Assembly (NCBI RefSeq): GCF_002355415.1
Contig: NZ_AP014936.1
Span: forward strand, 868,001-932,000
Reading direction: 5' to 3'
From: Sulfurifustis variabilis
GTDB lineage: Bacteria > Pseudomonadota > Gammaproteobacteria > Acidiferrobacterales > Sulfurifustaceae
DNA: 64,000 nt
This document shows positions 7,718 through 16,323 of this stretch, piece by piece. The stretch's first letter is position 1. Every line of letters starts with the position of its first letter. The notes beneath the pieces are model-generated. The model was not told where the DNA came from and made no database searches. It saw nothing but the letters and a program-made list of their open reading frames with translations. The translations under genes were made by a program, and so were the position numbers.

Positions 7718-9658
7718 ATGAGCATCGACCATCCCACCGACCAACCCCGGCCGATTCCCTGCCCTTGGGAAAGAGTCTGCGAGCACCGAACGCTGTTCGA
7801 CGTGATGGCCGTCGGGCATGCGGTCAACGATGTCCGCACCGGCCACTTCCTGCAGGTCAACAGCAAGCTCTGCGAGCTGACCGGCTACACCGAGAAGGAG
7901 CTTCTCTCCCGCACCATCTTCGACGTCATCCACCCGGATGACTGCGAGCCGGTGCGCGAGCGCGCCCGCCGGATCGCGGCGGGGGAAGTGGCGGAGTGGC
8001 AGGCGGAGAAGCGCTACCTGCGCAAGGATGGGCAGATTCGCTGGGTGCTGATCGCCGGCCGGTCGGTCAGGAGCGCGCAAGACGCGGATCCGCGCGTCGT
8101 TCGCGCCGTGCAGGACGTCACCGAGCGGCGGATCGCGGAAGAGGCCCTGCGCGAGAGCGAGGCGCGCTACCGTCGTCTGGTCGAGCTCAGCCCGGGCATC
8201 GTCTTGGTGCACCGGGACGGCGCGGTGATCTACGCCAACCCGGCCTGCGTTCGCTTCTTCGGCGCGCAACGCGTACAGGAGGTCTTGGGCCGGGCACCCC
8301 TCGACTTCGTGCATTCCGACTATCGCGATCTGGTGCGCGAGCGCATGAAGCAGGTGAGCGAATCGAATGTGCCCAATCCGCCGCGGGAGATGAAGTGGCT
8401 GACCCTCGGCGGTGAAGCGCGGGACGTGGAGGTCGTCGCCGCCTCGATCCCCTGGGAAGGACGGCGGGCGATCATGGTGATCGCGCACGACATCACCGAG
8501 CGCAAGCGCGCGGAGGAGGAGCTCCGTGAGGCGGACCGTCGCAAGGACGAGTTTTTGGCGACGCTCGCGCACGAGCTGCGCAATCCGCTCGCGCCGATCC
8601 GCACCGGCGCCGACATCGTGCGGGTGCACGGCGGCGGCAGCTCGCGGCTCCAGTGGGCGGCCAGCCTCATCAACCGTCAGGTCGGACACCTGACTCACCT
8701 GGTGGACGACCTGCTGGACCTCTCGCGCGTCACCCGGGGCCGGCTCTCGCTCACGTTCGAGCAGGTCGATCTCCGCGACGTCGTCTGGCAGGCGGTCGAG
8801 ATGAACCGCGCGGCGCTCGACGCCAGAGGACACGCCCTCACGGTCGAAGTGACCGAAGGACGATTTTTCCTCCGCGGCGACGTCCTGCGGCTGGTCCAGG
8901 TCGTTTCGAACCTCCTCAGCAACGCCATCAAGTACACGCCGAACCACGGCACCCTGCATGTCTCCGCCATCCGCGAGGACGAGCGGGTGACCCTGCGCGT
9001 GCGCGACACCGGCGTCGGCATCAAGCCCGATCTTCTGCCGCACATCTTTCACCTCTTCGTCCAAGGCGAGCGGACGCTCGATCGTGCCGAAGGCGGGTTG
9101 GGCATCGGCCTCACGCTGGTCAAGGCGATCGTCGAGATGCACGGAGGCGAAGTCGCGGCGAAGAGCGCCGGGCCGGGCAAGGGCGCCGAGTTCACAATCC
9201 GGCTGCCGCTCCTCCCGATCTCCGGGTCTTACCGAACCGAGAGCAGACCGCAACCCAGCTATGCCCCGAGCCGCAACCCGCGGCGCGTTCTCCTCGTCGA
9301 CGACAATCGGGACGCGCTCGAAAGCCTCGGTTACCTGCTGGAGCAGATGGGGCACGACGTTCGGTTGGCCACCGACGGACACGAAGCGCTCGCGCTCGCG
9401 CGCGAGTTCCGCCCCGAGGTGGCGGTGCTCGACCTCGGCCTGCCGGGGCTCACCGGCTTCGAGCTGGCCAGGGAGCTGCGCCAGGATGCAACGCTCGGCT
9501 CGGTCATCCTGATCGCGCTCACCGGCTACGGCCAGGAGATCGACCAGCAGAAGAGCCGGAGGGCCGGATTCGATTTCCACCTGCTGAAGCCCGTCGGCCT
9601 GCCCGACCTCACGCAGATCCTCGAGGACGCGCCACCCAGGAAGGACGTGCCCGTTTGA
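7718..9658 (+). CDS. Hybrid sensor histidine kinase (PAS-PAS-HisKA-HATPase-receiver)
   Basis: The 646-residue cytosolic protein carries two PAS domains (about residues 22-145 and 148-268) with PAC motifs such as RYLRKDGQIRWVL. A HisKA domain has the phosphorylatable His at 285 (HELRNPLAP). The ATPase domain has DTGVGI at about 430 and a G2 box GGLGIGLTLVK. A C-terminal receiver domain has VLLVDDN and phospho-acceptor Asp572 (VAVLDLGLPG). There is no membrane segment, so the signal is probably cytosolic (redox, small molecule or light). No response regulator gene lies next to it. The start is ATG behind GGAGGGG. Confidence 0.93.
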   Translation: MSIDHPTDQPRPIPCPWERVCEHRTLFDVMAVGHAVNDVRTGHFLQVNSKLCELTGYTEKELLSRTIFDVIHPDDCEPVRERARRIAAGEVAEWQAEKRYLRKDGQIRWVLIAGRSVRSAQDADPRVVRAVQDVTERRIAEEALRESEARYRRLVELSPGIVLVHRDGAVIYANPACVRFFGAQRVQEVLGRAPLDFVHSDYRDLVRERMKQVSESNVPNPPREMKWLTLGGEARDVEVVAASIPWEGRRAIMVIAHDITERKRAEEELREADRRKDEFLATLAHELRNPLAPIRTGADIVRVHGGGSSRLQWAASLINRQVGHLTHLVDDLLDLSRVTRGRLSLTFEQVDLRDVVWQAVEMNRAALDARGHALTVEVTEGRFFLRGDVLRLVQVVSNLLSNAIKYTPNHGTLHVSAIREDERVTLRVRDTGVGIKPDLLPHIFHLFVQGERTLDRAEGGLGIGLTLVKAIVEMHGGEVAAKSAGPGKGAEFTIRLPLLPISGSYRTESRPQPSYAPSRNPRRVLLVDDNRDALESLGYLLEQMGHDVRLATDGHEALALAREFRPEVAVLDLGLPGLTGFELARELRQDATLGSVILIALTGYGQEIDQQKSRRAGFDFHLLKPVGLPDLTQILEDAPPRKDVPV

Positions 9659-9842
9659 CCGCGACGCACGGAAACGCTCCGTTACAGGGACGTTCAGGCG
9701 TACTGGGTGTGCGGGCTTCGATCGAGTCGCGCTTAAGGTCGAAAGGGCGGAGGGAGGTAGGTCTTCGCGAGGTGGGCAGAGAGCGGATAACGACTTCCCA
9801 GGTCAAGAGCGGCTACTGAATCAGCCGGCTTGAAGGTTGCCG

Positions 9843-10121
9843 TCATTCGCTCAGTGCTGACTGCATCACAAATACCATCCCGAGCGCGCCGACGGAGACC
9901 ACGCGGCCGTTCACGGTCGTGTACGAGCCGACGCCCCACGAGTGGTAGGTCGAGGTGAATGCGGTGAGCGCGCCGAGGCCGAGCACGCCGGCGATCGGGC
10001 TGCGGTCGGCGATCACGTCCTCGATCGTCGTCCGGTGCTTCTCGGGAGAGGGATTGAAGACGAAGGCGGCGACGATCAATGCCGCGGCGCCGACGATGGA
10101 GACAAGCGCGTTTTTAGACAC
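9843..10121 (-). CDS. Small hypothetical membrane protein
   Basis: The 92-residue product has a hydrophobic N-terminal helix (residues 6-22) and a second hydrophobic stretch at the C-terminus (VVSVGALGMVFVMQSAL). The middle segment, HRTTIEDVIADRSPIAGVLGLGALTAFTSTYHSWGVGSYTTV, is uncommon. I do not recognise a family. The start is GTG at 10121 with a weak purine-rich upstream region. Reading-frame base composition looks like real coding sequence. It is monocistronic, convergent with the histidine kinase. Confidence 0.55.
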   Translation of the reverse strand: MSKNALVSIVGAAALIVAAFVFNPSPEKHRTTIEDVIADRSPIAGVLGLGALTAFTSTYHSWGVGSYTTVNGRVVSVGALGMVFVMQSALSE

Positions 10122-10314
10122 GTTTTTTTCAACCTAAGCGGTCACCGGATCATTCGCAGGACGATGCACGCGAGCGAGCCCGGGGCGATTTCTGACCGGC
10201 TGATCGCGAGGCGCGTCGCCGCGGAGAAGATTCCGCCGGCCGGAAACCGCGCGGCGGCGCAGCCCGGTCGGGCGCGCCGCCGCGTTGCCTGCTCGCGACG
10301 CGGAGACAGCCGAG

Positions 10315-10731
10315 CTAATCGCGATGGCCTTTCCCGTGGCCGTTCCCGTGCCCGTTCTTTCCGCCGTTCTTGTTCTTCGGGCCCCCGTGCCGCTTCTGGT
10401 ATTCGGGCACGTAGACCTCGTTGTACCAGTTGCTCTGCACGAAATAGACCGGCCGGCCGCAGGCGCCGTACTGCCCGCAGTGCTTGGCCCAGTTCTTCAC
10501 GTGGCCGGGAGGGGCATGCACGTAGATGGGCTGGTAGACCACGCCGACCGGCACGGGCTGGACGATGACGGGCTGCGCGTAGACGACCGGCGGGGGCGGC
10601 ACGTTTCCGATGTCGATATGACCGTAAAAGCCGGGCTGGCCGATGCTGACCGATACGCCGACGTCGGCGGCGAGCGCCGGCATGGCGGTCGTGCCCGCAG
10701 CAAGGGCGATGGCGGAAAGAACACGTTTCAT
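10315..10731 (-). CDS. Exported hypothetical protein with Pro/Val-rich and His/Gly/Lys-rich parts
   Basis: The 138-residue protein has a signal peptide (residues 1-21, ending in ALA-AD). A Val/Pro/Gln-rich segment follows (PPVVYAQPVIVQPVPVGVVYQP). The motif HVKNWAKHCGQYGACGRPVYFV contains two cysteines, and the tail is rich in Gly, His, Lys and Asn (GGKNGHGNGHGKGH). Similar small secreted proteins occur in betaproteobacteria without an assigned function. The basic His-rich tail could bind metal or anionic polymers. The ATG at 10731 has GAGGGG upstream. The longer frame reaching 12147 is spurious. Confidence 0.75.
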   Translation of the reverse strand: MKRVLSAIALAAGTTAMPALAADVGVSVSIGQPGFYGHIDIGNVPPPPVVYAQPVIVQPVPVGVVYQPIYVHAPPGHVKNWAKHCGQYGACGRPVYFVQSNWYNEVYVPEYQKRHGGPKNKNGGKNGHGNGHGKGHRD

Positions 10732-11073
10732 TATTGGACCCCTCATTTTTTCCAAACCGGTGCTTGAACGCGCCAGACGCATCAAAGGATGACGTCCACC
10801 GAAACTAGGCGAGAGGCGAATCGACGTCAAAACCGGGCGACGGGCCGCAATGCCGCACGGACCGGCGGCATTCGCGGCGCGCGCGCAAGCCGCCCGGCGA
10901 TCCGCGGGGTCCGCCACCGTGCGCGAGGAGCGATTAGCGGGCGGGCTTCGAAGCGCGACCGCCGGCAGAACACCCGCGGCGTGTCCGGGCAACGAGAGCC
11001 GGTGATATAGTGAGCCGGCCGGCGGCAGATGCCCACGGAAGCCGCCGCCTGCTAATAATAGGAGGAGGGAGCC
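10732..11073. other. Divergent intergenic region
   Basis: This gap lies between the divergent exported-protein and GDSL genes. Apart from the ribosome site GGAGGAGGG before the GDSL start and a TATAGT-like box near 11003-11014, I see no gene or repeat in it. Confidence 0.3.
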
Positions 11074-12027
11074 ATGCCGATCTTCTCGCCCGCCCGCTTT
11101 ATCCGTCTCGCGCTCGTCGTTCTCTCGCTGCTCCTCGCCGGAAACGCCTTGGCCGGAACCGCGCAGGGGCGCATCGTCGTCTTCGGCGACAGCCTCTCCG
11201 ATCCGGGCAACGCCTTCGTGCTGCTGCACGACGTGGAGGTCCGCCCCTTCGAGCTGATCCCAGCCGCTCCCTACGCCATCGGCGGCCTCCACTTCACAAA
11301 CGGCGAGACCTGGGTGGAGCAGCTCGCGCGAGCGCTGGACCTCAACGGCAGCGGCCCCGCGCTCGCCGTCCCCGGAGTCCATTCCAACTACGCGGTCGGC
11401 GCCGCCCGCGCCCGGACGGGCGCTCCGTTCGATCTGTCCGCGCAGGTGGACCTCTTCCTCGCCGACTTCAGCGGCGTCGTCCCGGCCGACGGGGTCTATG
11501 TCGTCTTCGTCGGCGGCAACGATCTGCGCGACGCCATCGAGGCGCTCATCGTCGATCCTTCCGGAGAAACCACCGCCGGCATACTCGAAGACGCCGTCTC
11601 CGCCGTCGCCACCAACATCGAGCGGCTCCACGCCGCCGGCGCGCGCACGTTCCTGGTGCCGAACGCCCCCAACCTCGCGCTCGTGCCCGCGATACGCGCG
11701 CAGGGTGTCGGCGCGCAGCTCGTCGCCCAGATGCTCTCGGCCGCGTACAACGACATGCTCGCAGCGAGGCTCGCGGCGCTCGAAGCCCAGCTCGCCGGCG
11801 AGACGCTCCATCGCGTCGACGTGTACGCGCTGCTGAACCAGACGGTCGTCGCCCCGTCGCTCTTCCGGCTGTCCGAAGTGAAGGCGCCCTGCATCACGCC
11901 GGACACCTTTGTCGAGGCGATCTGCGACCGCCCCGACGACTACCTCTTCTGGGACGGCATCCACCCCACCCGCGCCGGCCACGCCATTCTCGCCCGCCGC
12001 GCCCGCACCGTCCTGCTCTCCCCCTGA
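11074..12027 (+). CDS. Secreted GDSL-type (SGNH) esterase/lipase
   Basis: The 317-residue protein has a signal peptide (about residues 1-26). It shows all blocks of the SGNH hydrolase family: GDSLSD with nucleophile Ser40, the oxyanion Gly in a block before residue 120, GGNDL with Asn149, and DGIHPT with Asp294 and His297. It should hydrolyse ester bonds of lipids or polysaccharide acetyl groups outside the cytoplasm. No autotransporter domain or PEP-CTERM tail is attached; the protein ends in RTVLLSP. The start is supported by GGAGGAGGG. Confidence 0.9.
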   Translation: MPIFSPARFIRLALVVLSLLLAGNALAGTAQGRIVVFGDSLSDPGNAFVLLHDVEVRPFELIPAAPYAIGGLHFTNGETWVEQLARALDLNGSGPALAVPGVHSNYAVGAARARTGAPFDLSAQVDLFLADFSGVVPADGVYVVFVGGNDLRDAIEALIVDPSGETTAGILEDAVSAVATNIERLHAAGARTFLVPNAPNLALVPAIRAQGVGAQLVAQMLSAAYNDMLAARLAALEAQLAGETLHRVDVYALLNQTVVAPSLFRLSEVKAPCITPDTFVEAICDRPDDYLFWDGIHPTRAGHAILARRARTVLLSP

Positions 12028-12205
12028 TTCCCCCAACCCCACTTCCCCTCTCCCCTCGCGGGAGAGGGGCCAGGGGAGAGGGGGCAAACCAATACGGCAT
12101 CCGCGCGAAGTACGCACCAAAGAGGCCAGCCGCCACCTTCGCCCCATATCGGCGCCACTTCCCCTCTCCCCTCGCGGGAGAGGGGCCAGGGGAAAGGGGG
12201 CAGAT
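12028..12205. repeat. Two copies of the CCCTCTCCC palindromic repeat
   Basis: Two near-identical blocks lie at about 12050-12090 and 12158-12202, each reading CTTCCCCTCTCCCCTCGCGG then GAGAGGGGCCAGGGG. Each can fold into a strong hairpin. They lie downstream of the GDSL gene. The same family recurs across the window between genes. Confidence 0.85.
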
Positions 12206-12318
12206 CACCTCGGCATCCAATTCGGGCAGTCTCCGAAGCGCAAGGCAGCCGTCCTCCCGACCCCATCATCGAGCCACGTGAACTAGGCTGTTACTAAACA
12301 ATCCCAAACGCCCCACCC

Positions 12319-12951
12319 ATGTCCTTTGCCTTCGCCCCCAGCCCCTGGCTCGCCATCTGGCTCAGCCCGCGCGCCACCGTCCGCCGCCTGCTCGACGGCC
12401 CGCCGCGGCATCGCGAGCACATCCTCGGCACCCTGTTCGCGATCTCCGACGCGCTCGGCATCGCGGTGCTGCGCAACTGGGGCGACGGGCTCGACCTGGA
12501 GGTGATCCTCCTGATCGCCGTCGGCCTCGCCCCGGTCCGGATGGTCTTTTATCTATATATGTACCCGGCCCTCGCCTGGCTCACCGGCCGCTGGCTGGGC
12601 GGGCAGGCGAGCCTCCGCGACATCCGCATCGCCACCGCCTGGTCGTTCGTCCCGGCGCTCGGCGCCGCGCTCCTCTGGATCCCGGAGATCGCCCTCTTCG
12701 GCGACGAGCTCTTCATGAGCGAGCACCCGACCATTGAAGGCAGCCCCTGGCTCACCGGCGCGCTCTACGCCTTCGTGGCCCTCGAGGTCGTCGGCCTCGC
12801 CTGGTTCGGCGTCGTCTTCCTCGCCGCCCTGGCCGAGGCCCAGCGCTTCGCCGTCTGGCGCGCCGTCGCCAGCGTCGCCCTCGCGGTCGCGCTCCTCGTC
12901 GGCCCGATCTATTTCGGCCTCAACTGGCTCGCCGGCGGGATCGAACCATGA
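12319..12951 (+). CDS. Yip1-domain membrane protein
   Basis: The 210-residue protein has five predicted membrane helices. It begins with PSPWLAIWLSPRATVRRLLD, typical of bacterial YIP1 proteins. Helical segments follow, including ILLIAVGLAPVRMVFYLYMYPALAWLTGRWLGG. The function of bacterial Yip1 proteins is not established. The downstream gene at 13185 is on the same strand but is separated by a cluster of inverted repeats. Confidence 0.78.
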   Translation: MSFAFAPSPWLAIWLSPRATVRRLLDGPPRHREHILGTLFAISDALGIAVLRNWGDGLDLEVILLIAVGLAPVRMVFYLYMYPALAWLTGRWLGGQASLRDIRIATAWSFVPALGAALLWIPEIALFGDELFMSEHPTIEGSPWLTGALYAFVALEVVGLAWFGVVFLAALAEAQRFAVWRAVASVALAVALLVGPIYFGLNWLAGGIEP

Positions 12952-12967
12952 ACCACGTTACGTGGCC

Positions 12968-13160
12968 GTCATGGCGAGCCGAAGCGGCGAGGCATCGACG
13001 CGGGCCCCGCCCCGGTGTCATTGCGAGTGCAGCGAAGCAATCTCCGCATCAACGAGCCACAACACAGAGCGTTCTGTCATTGCGAGCGCAGCGAAGCAAT
13101 CTCGCCTTACCGATCGACCAGCCACGGATTACTTCGTCCCGTGTCGCTCCTCGCAATGAC
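12968..13160. repeat. Cluster of GTCATTGCGAGC/GCAATGAC repeat elements
   Basis: Half-copies begin at 12968 (GTCATGGCGAGCC) and 13017 (GTCATTGCGAGTGC). A full 85-base element spans 13076-13160, opening with GTCATTGCGAGCGCAGCGAA and closing with TCGCTCCTCGCAATGAC in inverted orientation. The outer ends are near-perfect inverted repeats, as in REP or MITE-like elements. No reading frame lies inside. Confidence 0.85.
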
Positions 13161-13184
13161 AGACTTGCGATAAACGCCTGAGCC

Positions 13185-14540
13185 ATGCGCTACCTCGACA
13201 AATTCCTCAAGTGGCTCGGCTTCGGCCTGCTCCTCGCCCCCTTCGTCTGGTATCTCGTCTTCCGCTTCGACGAACCGCTCGACCCGGAAGTGCAGGCGGC
13301 CCTGACGGCCGAAGTCCGGGTGCCGGAGGAGGAGAACGGCTACTACGCACTCCTCGGCATGCACGCCCCCGCCGAAGTCGCGGACGTGCACGCCCACGGC
13401 CGCGACCTGGTCGCCCAGTACCGCCAGGCGCTCGCCGCCGATCCGGATCTGGCGGCGTACCAGTTTCCGGAACGCGCCCTCGACTTCCGCGGCGACCAGG
13501 CGCTCCTCTGCAAGCCCCAGAAATCCGCCTGCCTGTCGCAGGCCGCGAAATCGTCGCGTGGCCTCGACCGCCTCCTCGAACAGAACGCCGTCCTGCTCGC
13601 CCGCTACCGCGCTCTCTACCGCTACCCGCGCTTCGTCGAGACGATCCCCGCGCACCGCTCGGCGCCGTTCGCCCACTACCCGATCGACGCACGCAACCTC
13701 GTGCTCGCCCGGATCGCCCGGGACGCCGCGCGCGGCCGTCTCGAGCCGGCGCTCGACGCCCTCGCCGAGGACACGCGCTACTGGCGCGCGGTCCTCGCCG
13801 ACACGCGCACGCTGCTCACGAAAGTGGTGGCCGTGGCCTCCCTGCACCGCAACTACGAGCTCCTCGCCGAGATCCTCGCCGCCGCCCCGATTCCGCCGGC
13901 CGCGGAGCAGCGGCTAAAGCCGATGCTCGCGCCGCTCACCCCCGCCGAGCGCAGCATGGTCGAGCCGCTGCGCTGGGAGTTCGCCGCCTACGGCAACTAC
14001 GCGAAGGCGATCAAGGCGGGCGTCAAGGAAGGACTCGAGGGCCCCGACAACGGGAACGCCACCCGCGCCGTACTCGCCTGGCTGGGCGATGCCCTGGTCC
14101 AGGAGAACGCGACCCGCAACCTGGTCTACCGCCACCACATGGCCATCGCCGCCCTTGCCGACGTGCCCTCCACCGAGTTCGACGCCCGGCGCGCCGCCCT
14201 GGAAGAGGAGTACGCCTTCCGCTTAGGCTGGCACTACCTCTACAACCCGCTCGGCAAATTCCTTTTCCACGTCTCCCAACCGGAGTGGCCCAAGTACGCC
14301 GCCCGGATCCACGACCTCGACGGCTACATCCGCCTCGTCCGGCTTCAGCTCGAGCTGAAGTGGGGCAGGGTGCGCCTTCCCGACGTCCCGACCTACCTCG
14401 CCGACGCCGGCACGTCGCTCAACGACCCCTACACCGGCCAACCGATGGCCTGGGACCCGGCGACGAAAACCATCTCCTTCCGCGGCCGCGGCGTAAGGCC
14501 AAAGGACAGCCCGATACTGGCCGTGCGCCTGGGCGGTTAG
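13185..14540 (+). CDS. Hypothetical membrane-anchored protein, 451 residues
   Basis: The protein has one N-terminal membrane segment (LGFGLLLAPFVWYLVF, about residues 10-25). A long soluble part follows, with DEPLDPEVQAALTAE, EENGYYALLGMHAPAEVADVHAHGRDLV and a helical middle section. The C-terminus PYTGQPMAWDPATKTISFRG, with a final RLGG, looks like a beta-rich tail. I recognise no named family; similar proteins seem confined to proteobacteria. It is most likely anchored in the inner membrane facing the periplasm. Codon use matches the neighbouring core genes. Confidence 0.78.
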   Translation: MRYLDKFLKWLGFGLLLAPFVWYLVFRFDEPLDPEVQAALTAEVRVPEEENGYYALLGMHAPAEVADVHAHGRDLVAQYRQALAADPDLAAYQFPERALDFRGDQALLCKPQKSACLSQAAKSSRGLDRLLEQNAVLLARYRALYRYPRFVETIPAHRSAPFAHYPIDARNLVLARIARDAARGRLEPALDALAEDTRYWRAVLADTRTLLTKVVAVASLHRNYELLAEILAAAPIPPAAEQRLKPMLAPLTPAERSMVEPLRWEFAAYGNYAKAIKAGVKEGLEGPDNGNATRAVLAWLGDALVQENATRNLVYRHHMAIAALADVPSTEFDARRAALEEEYAFRLGWHYLYNPLGKFLFHVSQPEWPKYAARIHDLDGYIRLVRLQLELKWGRVRLPDVPTYLADAGTSLNDPYTGQPMAWDPATKTISFRGRGVRPKDSPILAVRLGG

Positions 14541-14965
14541 CCGCGTCCGCCGCAACCGAACGCGTACTATTTCCCCTCTCCCGCGGCGGGAGAGGGGTGG
14601 GGGAGAGGGGGCGAGAGGGTGAGAGGCGCGCTCGCGATCGGCCGCGTGCTGCTAGCGAACTGCTAGCGTGACAAGAATTAGCAGTTAGGGCCGCGTCGAG
14701 TCGGCCGCCCGCAAGCGCGCCACCAGGCGCTGATCGACCGCGTCGCCGACGAGTACTGCATCACGGCCGAGCGGCAGGGACTGCTGCTGAGGGTGTATGC
14801 CTGCCGCGGCGTCCCCTCCCCCTTGATGGGGGAGGGCGGGGGAGAGGGTGAAAGAGTCAGGCATTGGTCGAAATGAAATCGCCCACGTCCGCCGCGTCGC
14901 ACACGGCTGAGGCGGTCGCACGTGAAACTCTCGATCACGCCCGCGAAATCCCGCCGGTCGGCGGC
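14541..14965. other. Intergenic region with two palindromic repeats and a possible gene relic
   Basis: CCCTCTCCC-type repeats lie at about 14572-14615 and 14814-14855. Between them, about 14725-14805 reads on the + strand as a coding-like stretch containing HQALIDRVADEY, CITAERQGLLLRVYA. It has no start codon and no known family, so it may be a relic of a lost gene or chance. No intact gene is visible. Confidence 0.4.
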
Positions 14966-16081
14966 ATGAGCTATCGGTCAGGGGCCTTGAGCAGGCTGGT
15001 GGGCGTCCTGTGCCTCTGTCTCGTGGCCGGGGTCCAGGCCGATCAGCGCGAGATCGTCGTCTATCCGGGCTACGGCGGGAGCCGGGTCGTCATCGAGGGG
15101 CGGGTGATCGAGGCGCGCGGCGGGTCGACCGAGGCGGCGGGCGATTCGTGGATCACCAATCTTTGGCGCACCGCGCGGCGGCTGGTCAGCGACGAGCAGG
15201 AAGATGTCGCGGTGAACGTGCGGTTCGAGGGCCGCACGTTTCGCGCGGCAACGGACGAGGAGGGGTACTTCCGGGTCGAGGCGGACCTCCCGGCGGGCTC
15301 GCCGGCGGGGTGGCGCTCGGTCGAGGCGGCAACCGGAAACGGCGATGCCCGGGCGAAGGGCAAGGTGCTCGTCGTCCCCGCGGACAACCGGCTCGGCATC
15401 ATTTCCGATATCGACGACACGATCCTGATCTCGGAGGTCACCGACAAGTCGCGGCTGCTCCGGAATCTCCTCCTCGTGAACTACGTGCAGCGGCAGGCCG
15501 TGCCGGGGACCGCGGCGTTCTATGCCCGGCTGGCGGGCCGCAACCCGAAGCCGGAGGCGGCCCCCGTCTTCTATCTCTCCGCCTCGCCGCGGCAGTTGCA
15601 GGGCGGGATCCAGACGTTCCTCGATCGCAACGGTTTCCCGCCCGGAGTGCTGATCACCAAGAAGGTCACGAACGACGAGACGAGCGATCCCTTGCTCGAC
15701 CAGGTTCGGTACAAGACCGGCCGGATCGAGCAGTTGCTGGCGGCGCTGCCGCAGGTGCGTTTCGTGCTGGTCGGCGACGATGGGGAGAAGGACCCGGAGA
15801 TCTACGACGAGATCCGCCGGCGGTATCCGGATCGTATAGAGGCGATCTGGATCCGGAAGGCGGCGGATGTTGTCCCGCGGCCGACGTATCCCGGGCAGCG
15901 GGATCTGGCGGAGGCGCTTGGAGGTGCTGGCCGGGAACGGGGTGGACACCGTAACCAGCACGCTTTTTGGCTCCCGCCGGTAGCGCCTGAGCCAAATCAA
16001 AGGACCGCTCGAAGCAGCCTGCTAGGGTCGAGGCCGATTCTGACCCGCAGGGCTTCCTGGCGTCCCGCGGCTCTGTGTTAG
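14966..16081 (+). CDS. App1-like phosphatase (DUF2183), probably frameshifted near its 3' end
   Basis: The start at 14966 gives a signal-peptide-like N-terminus (SRLVGVLCLCLVAGVQA). The catalytic HAD-type motif SDIDDTIL (Asp148, Asp150) and LSASPRQL mark the App1/DUF2183 family, which includes phosphatidate phosphatases. The protein reads normally to about RDLAEAL at 15918. The annotated frame then gives a low-quality Arg/Gly-rich tail to 16081. Shifting one base at about 15919-15921 gives EVLAGNGVDTVTSTLFGSRR and a stop at 15983, with the high third-position GC seen upstream. I therefore suspect a one-base insertion, real or a sequencing error. Confidence 0.8.
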   Translation: MSYRSGALSRLVGVLCLCLVAGVQADQREIVVYPGYGGSRVVIEGRVIEARGGSTEAAGDSWITNLWRTARRLVSDEQEDVAVNVRFEGRTFRAATDEEGYFRVEADLPAGSPAGWRSVEAATGNGDARAKGKVLVVPADNRLGIISDIDDTILISEVTDKSRLLRNLLLVNYVQRQAVPGTAAFYARLAGRNPKPEAAPVFYLSASPRQLQGGIQTFLDRNGFPPGVLITKKVTNDETSDPLLDQVRYKTGRIEQLLAALPQVRFVLVGDDGEKDPEIYDEIRRRYPDRIEAIWIRKAADVVPRPTYPGQRDLAEALGGAGRERGGHRNQHAFWLPPVAPEPNQRTARSSLLGSRPILTRRASWRPAALC

Positions 16082-16323
16082 CATCCCCCTACTATTAGAA
16101 GCGGTGGGAGAGGGGGCTAGGCAGGCCTGACCCGAACGGCTCGGCAAGCTTCGCGCTTTGAGCGCGCCTCGTTTTCGTTGTGGCTCTCGATTGCGGGTCG
16201 CCCCAGCGCCTTTCGGGAGCTTCGGCGATAAGTTGCTTTCTGGTAGCGCCGTGCGATTGCCCGATTGTTACACGCACCGTAGCTGAATCGCAGTGAGCGC
16301 CAGTCAGTCGGGCAGGACAACAG
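16082..16323. other. Left edge of the defence island
   Basis: A truncated copy of the GGTGGGAGAGGGGG repeat lies at about 16101-16116. Beyond it the sequence becomes less GC-rich and leads directly to the helicase gene. I find no integrase, tRNA or clear direct repeat. The region just before 16324 should hold the operon promoter, but no strong -35/-10 pair stands out. Confidence 0.4.

Noticed and set aside
10315-12147. Long minus-strand frame of 610 codons across the GDSL gene
   Set aside because: Only its last 138 codons, from the ATG at 10731, look protein-like. The rest is antisense to the GDSL esterase and rich in Arg/Gly/Val as expected for GC-rich antisense DNA.
13076-13160. Hairpin-rich segment considered as a tRNA or small RNA gene
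   Set aside because: The ends are inverted repeats shared with other loci, and no cloverleaf or anticodon arm is visible. It is a repeat element.
16082-16323. tRNA or attachment site at the left edge of the island
   Set aside because: No cloverleaf, no integrase gene and no direct repeat matching the right edge could be found by eye.
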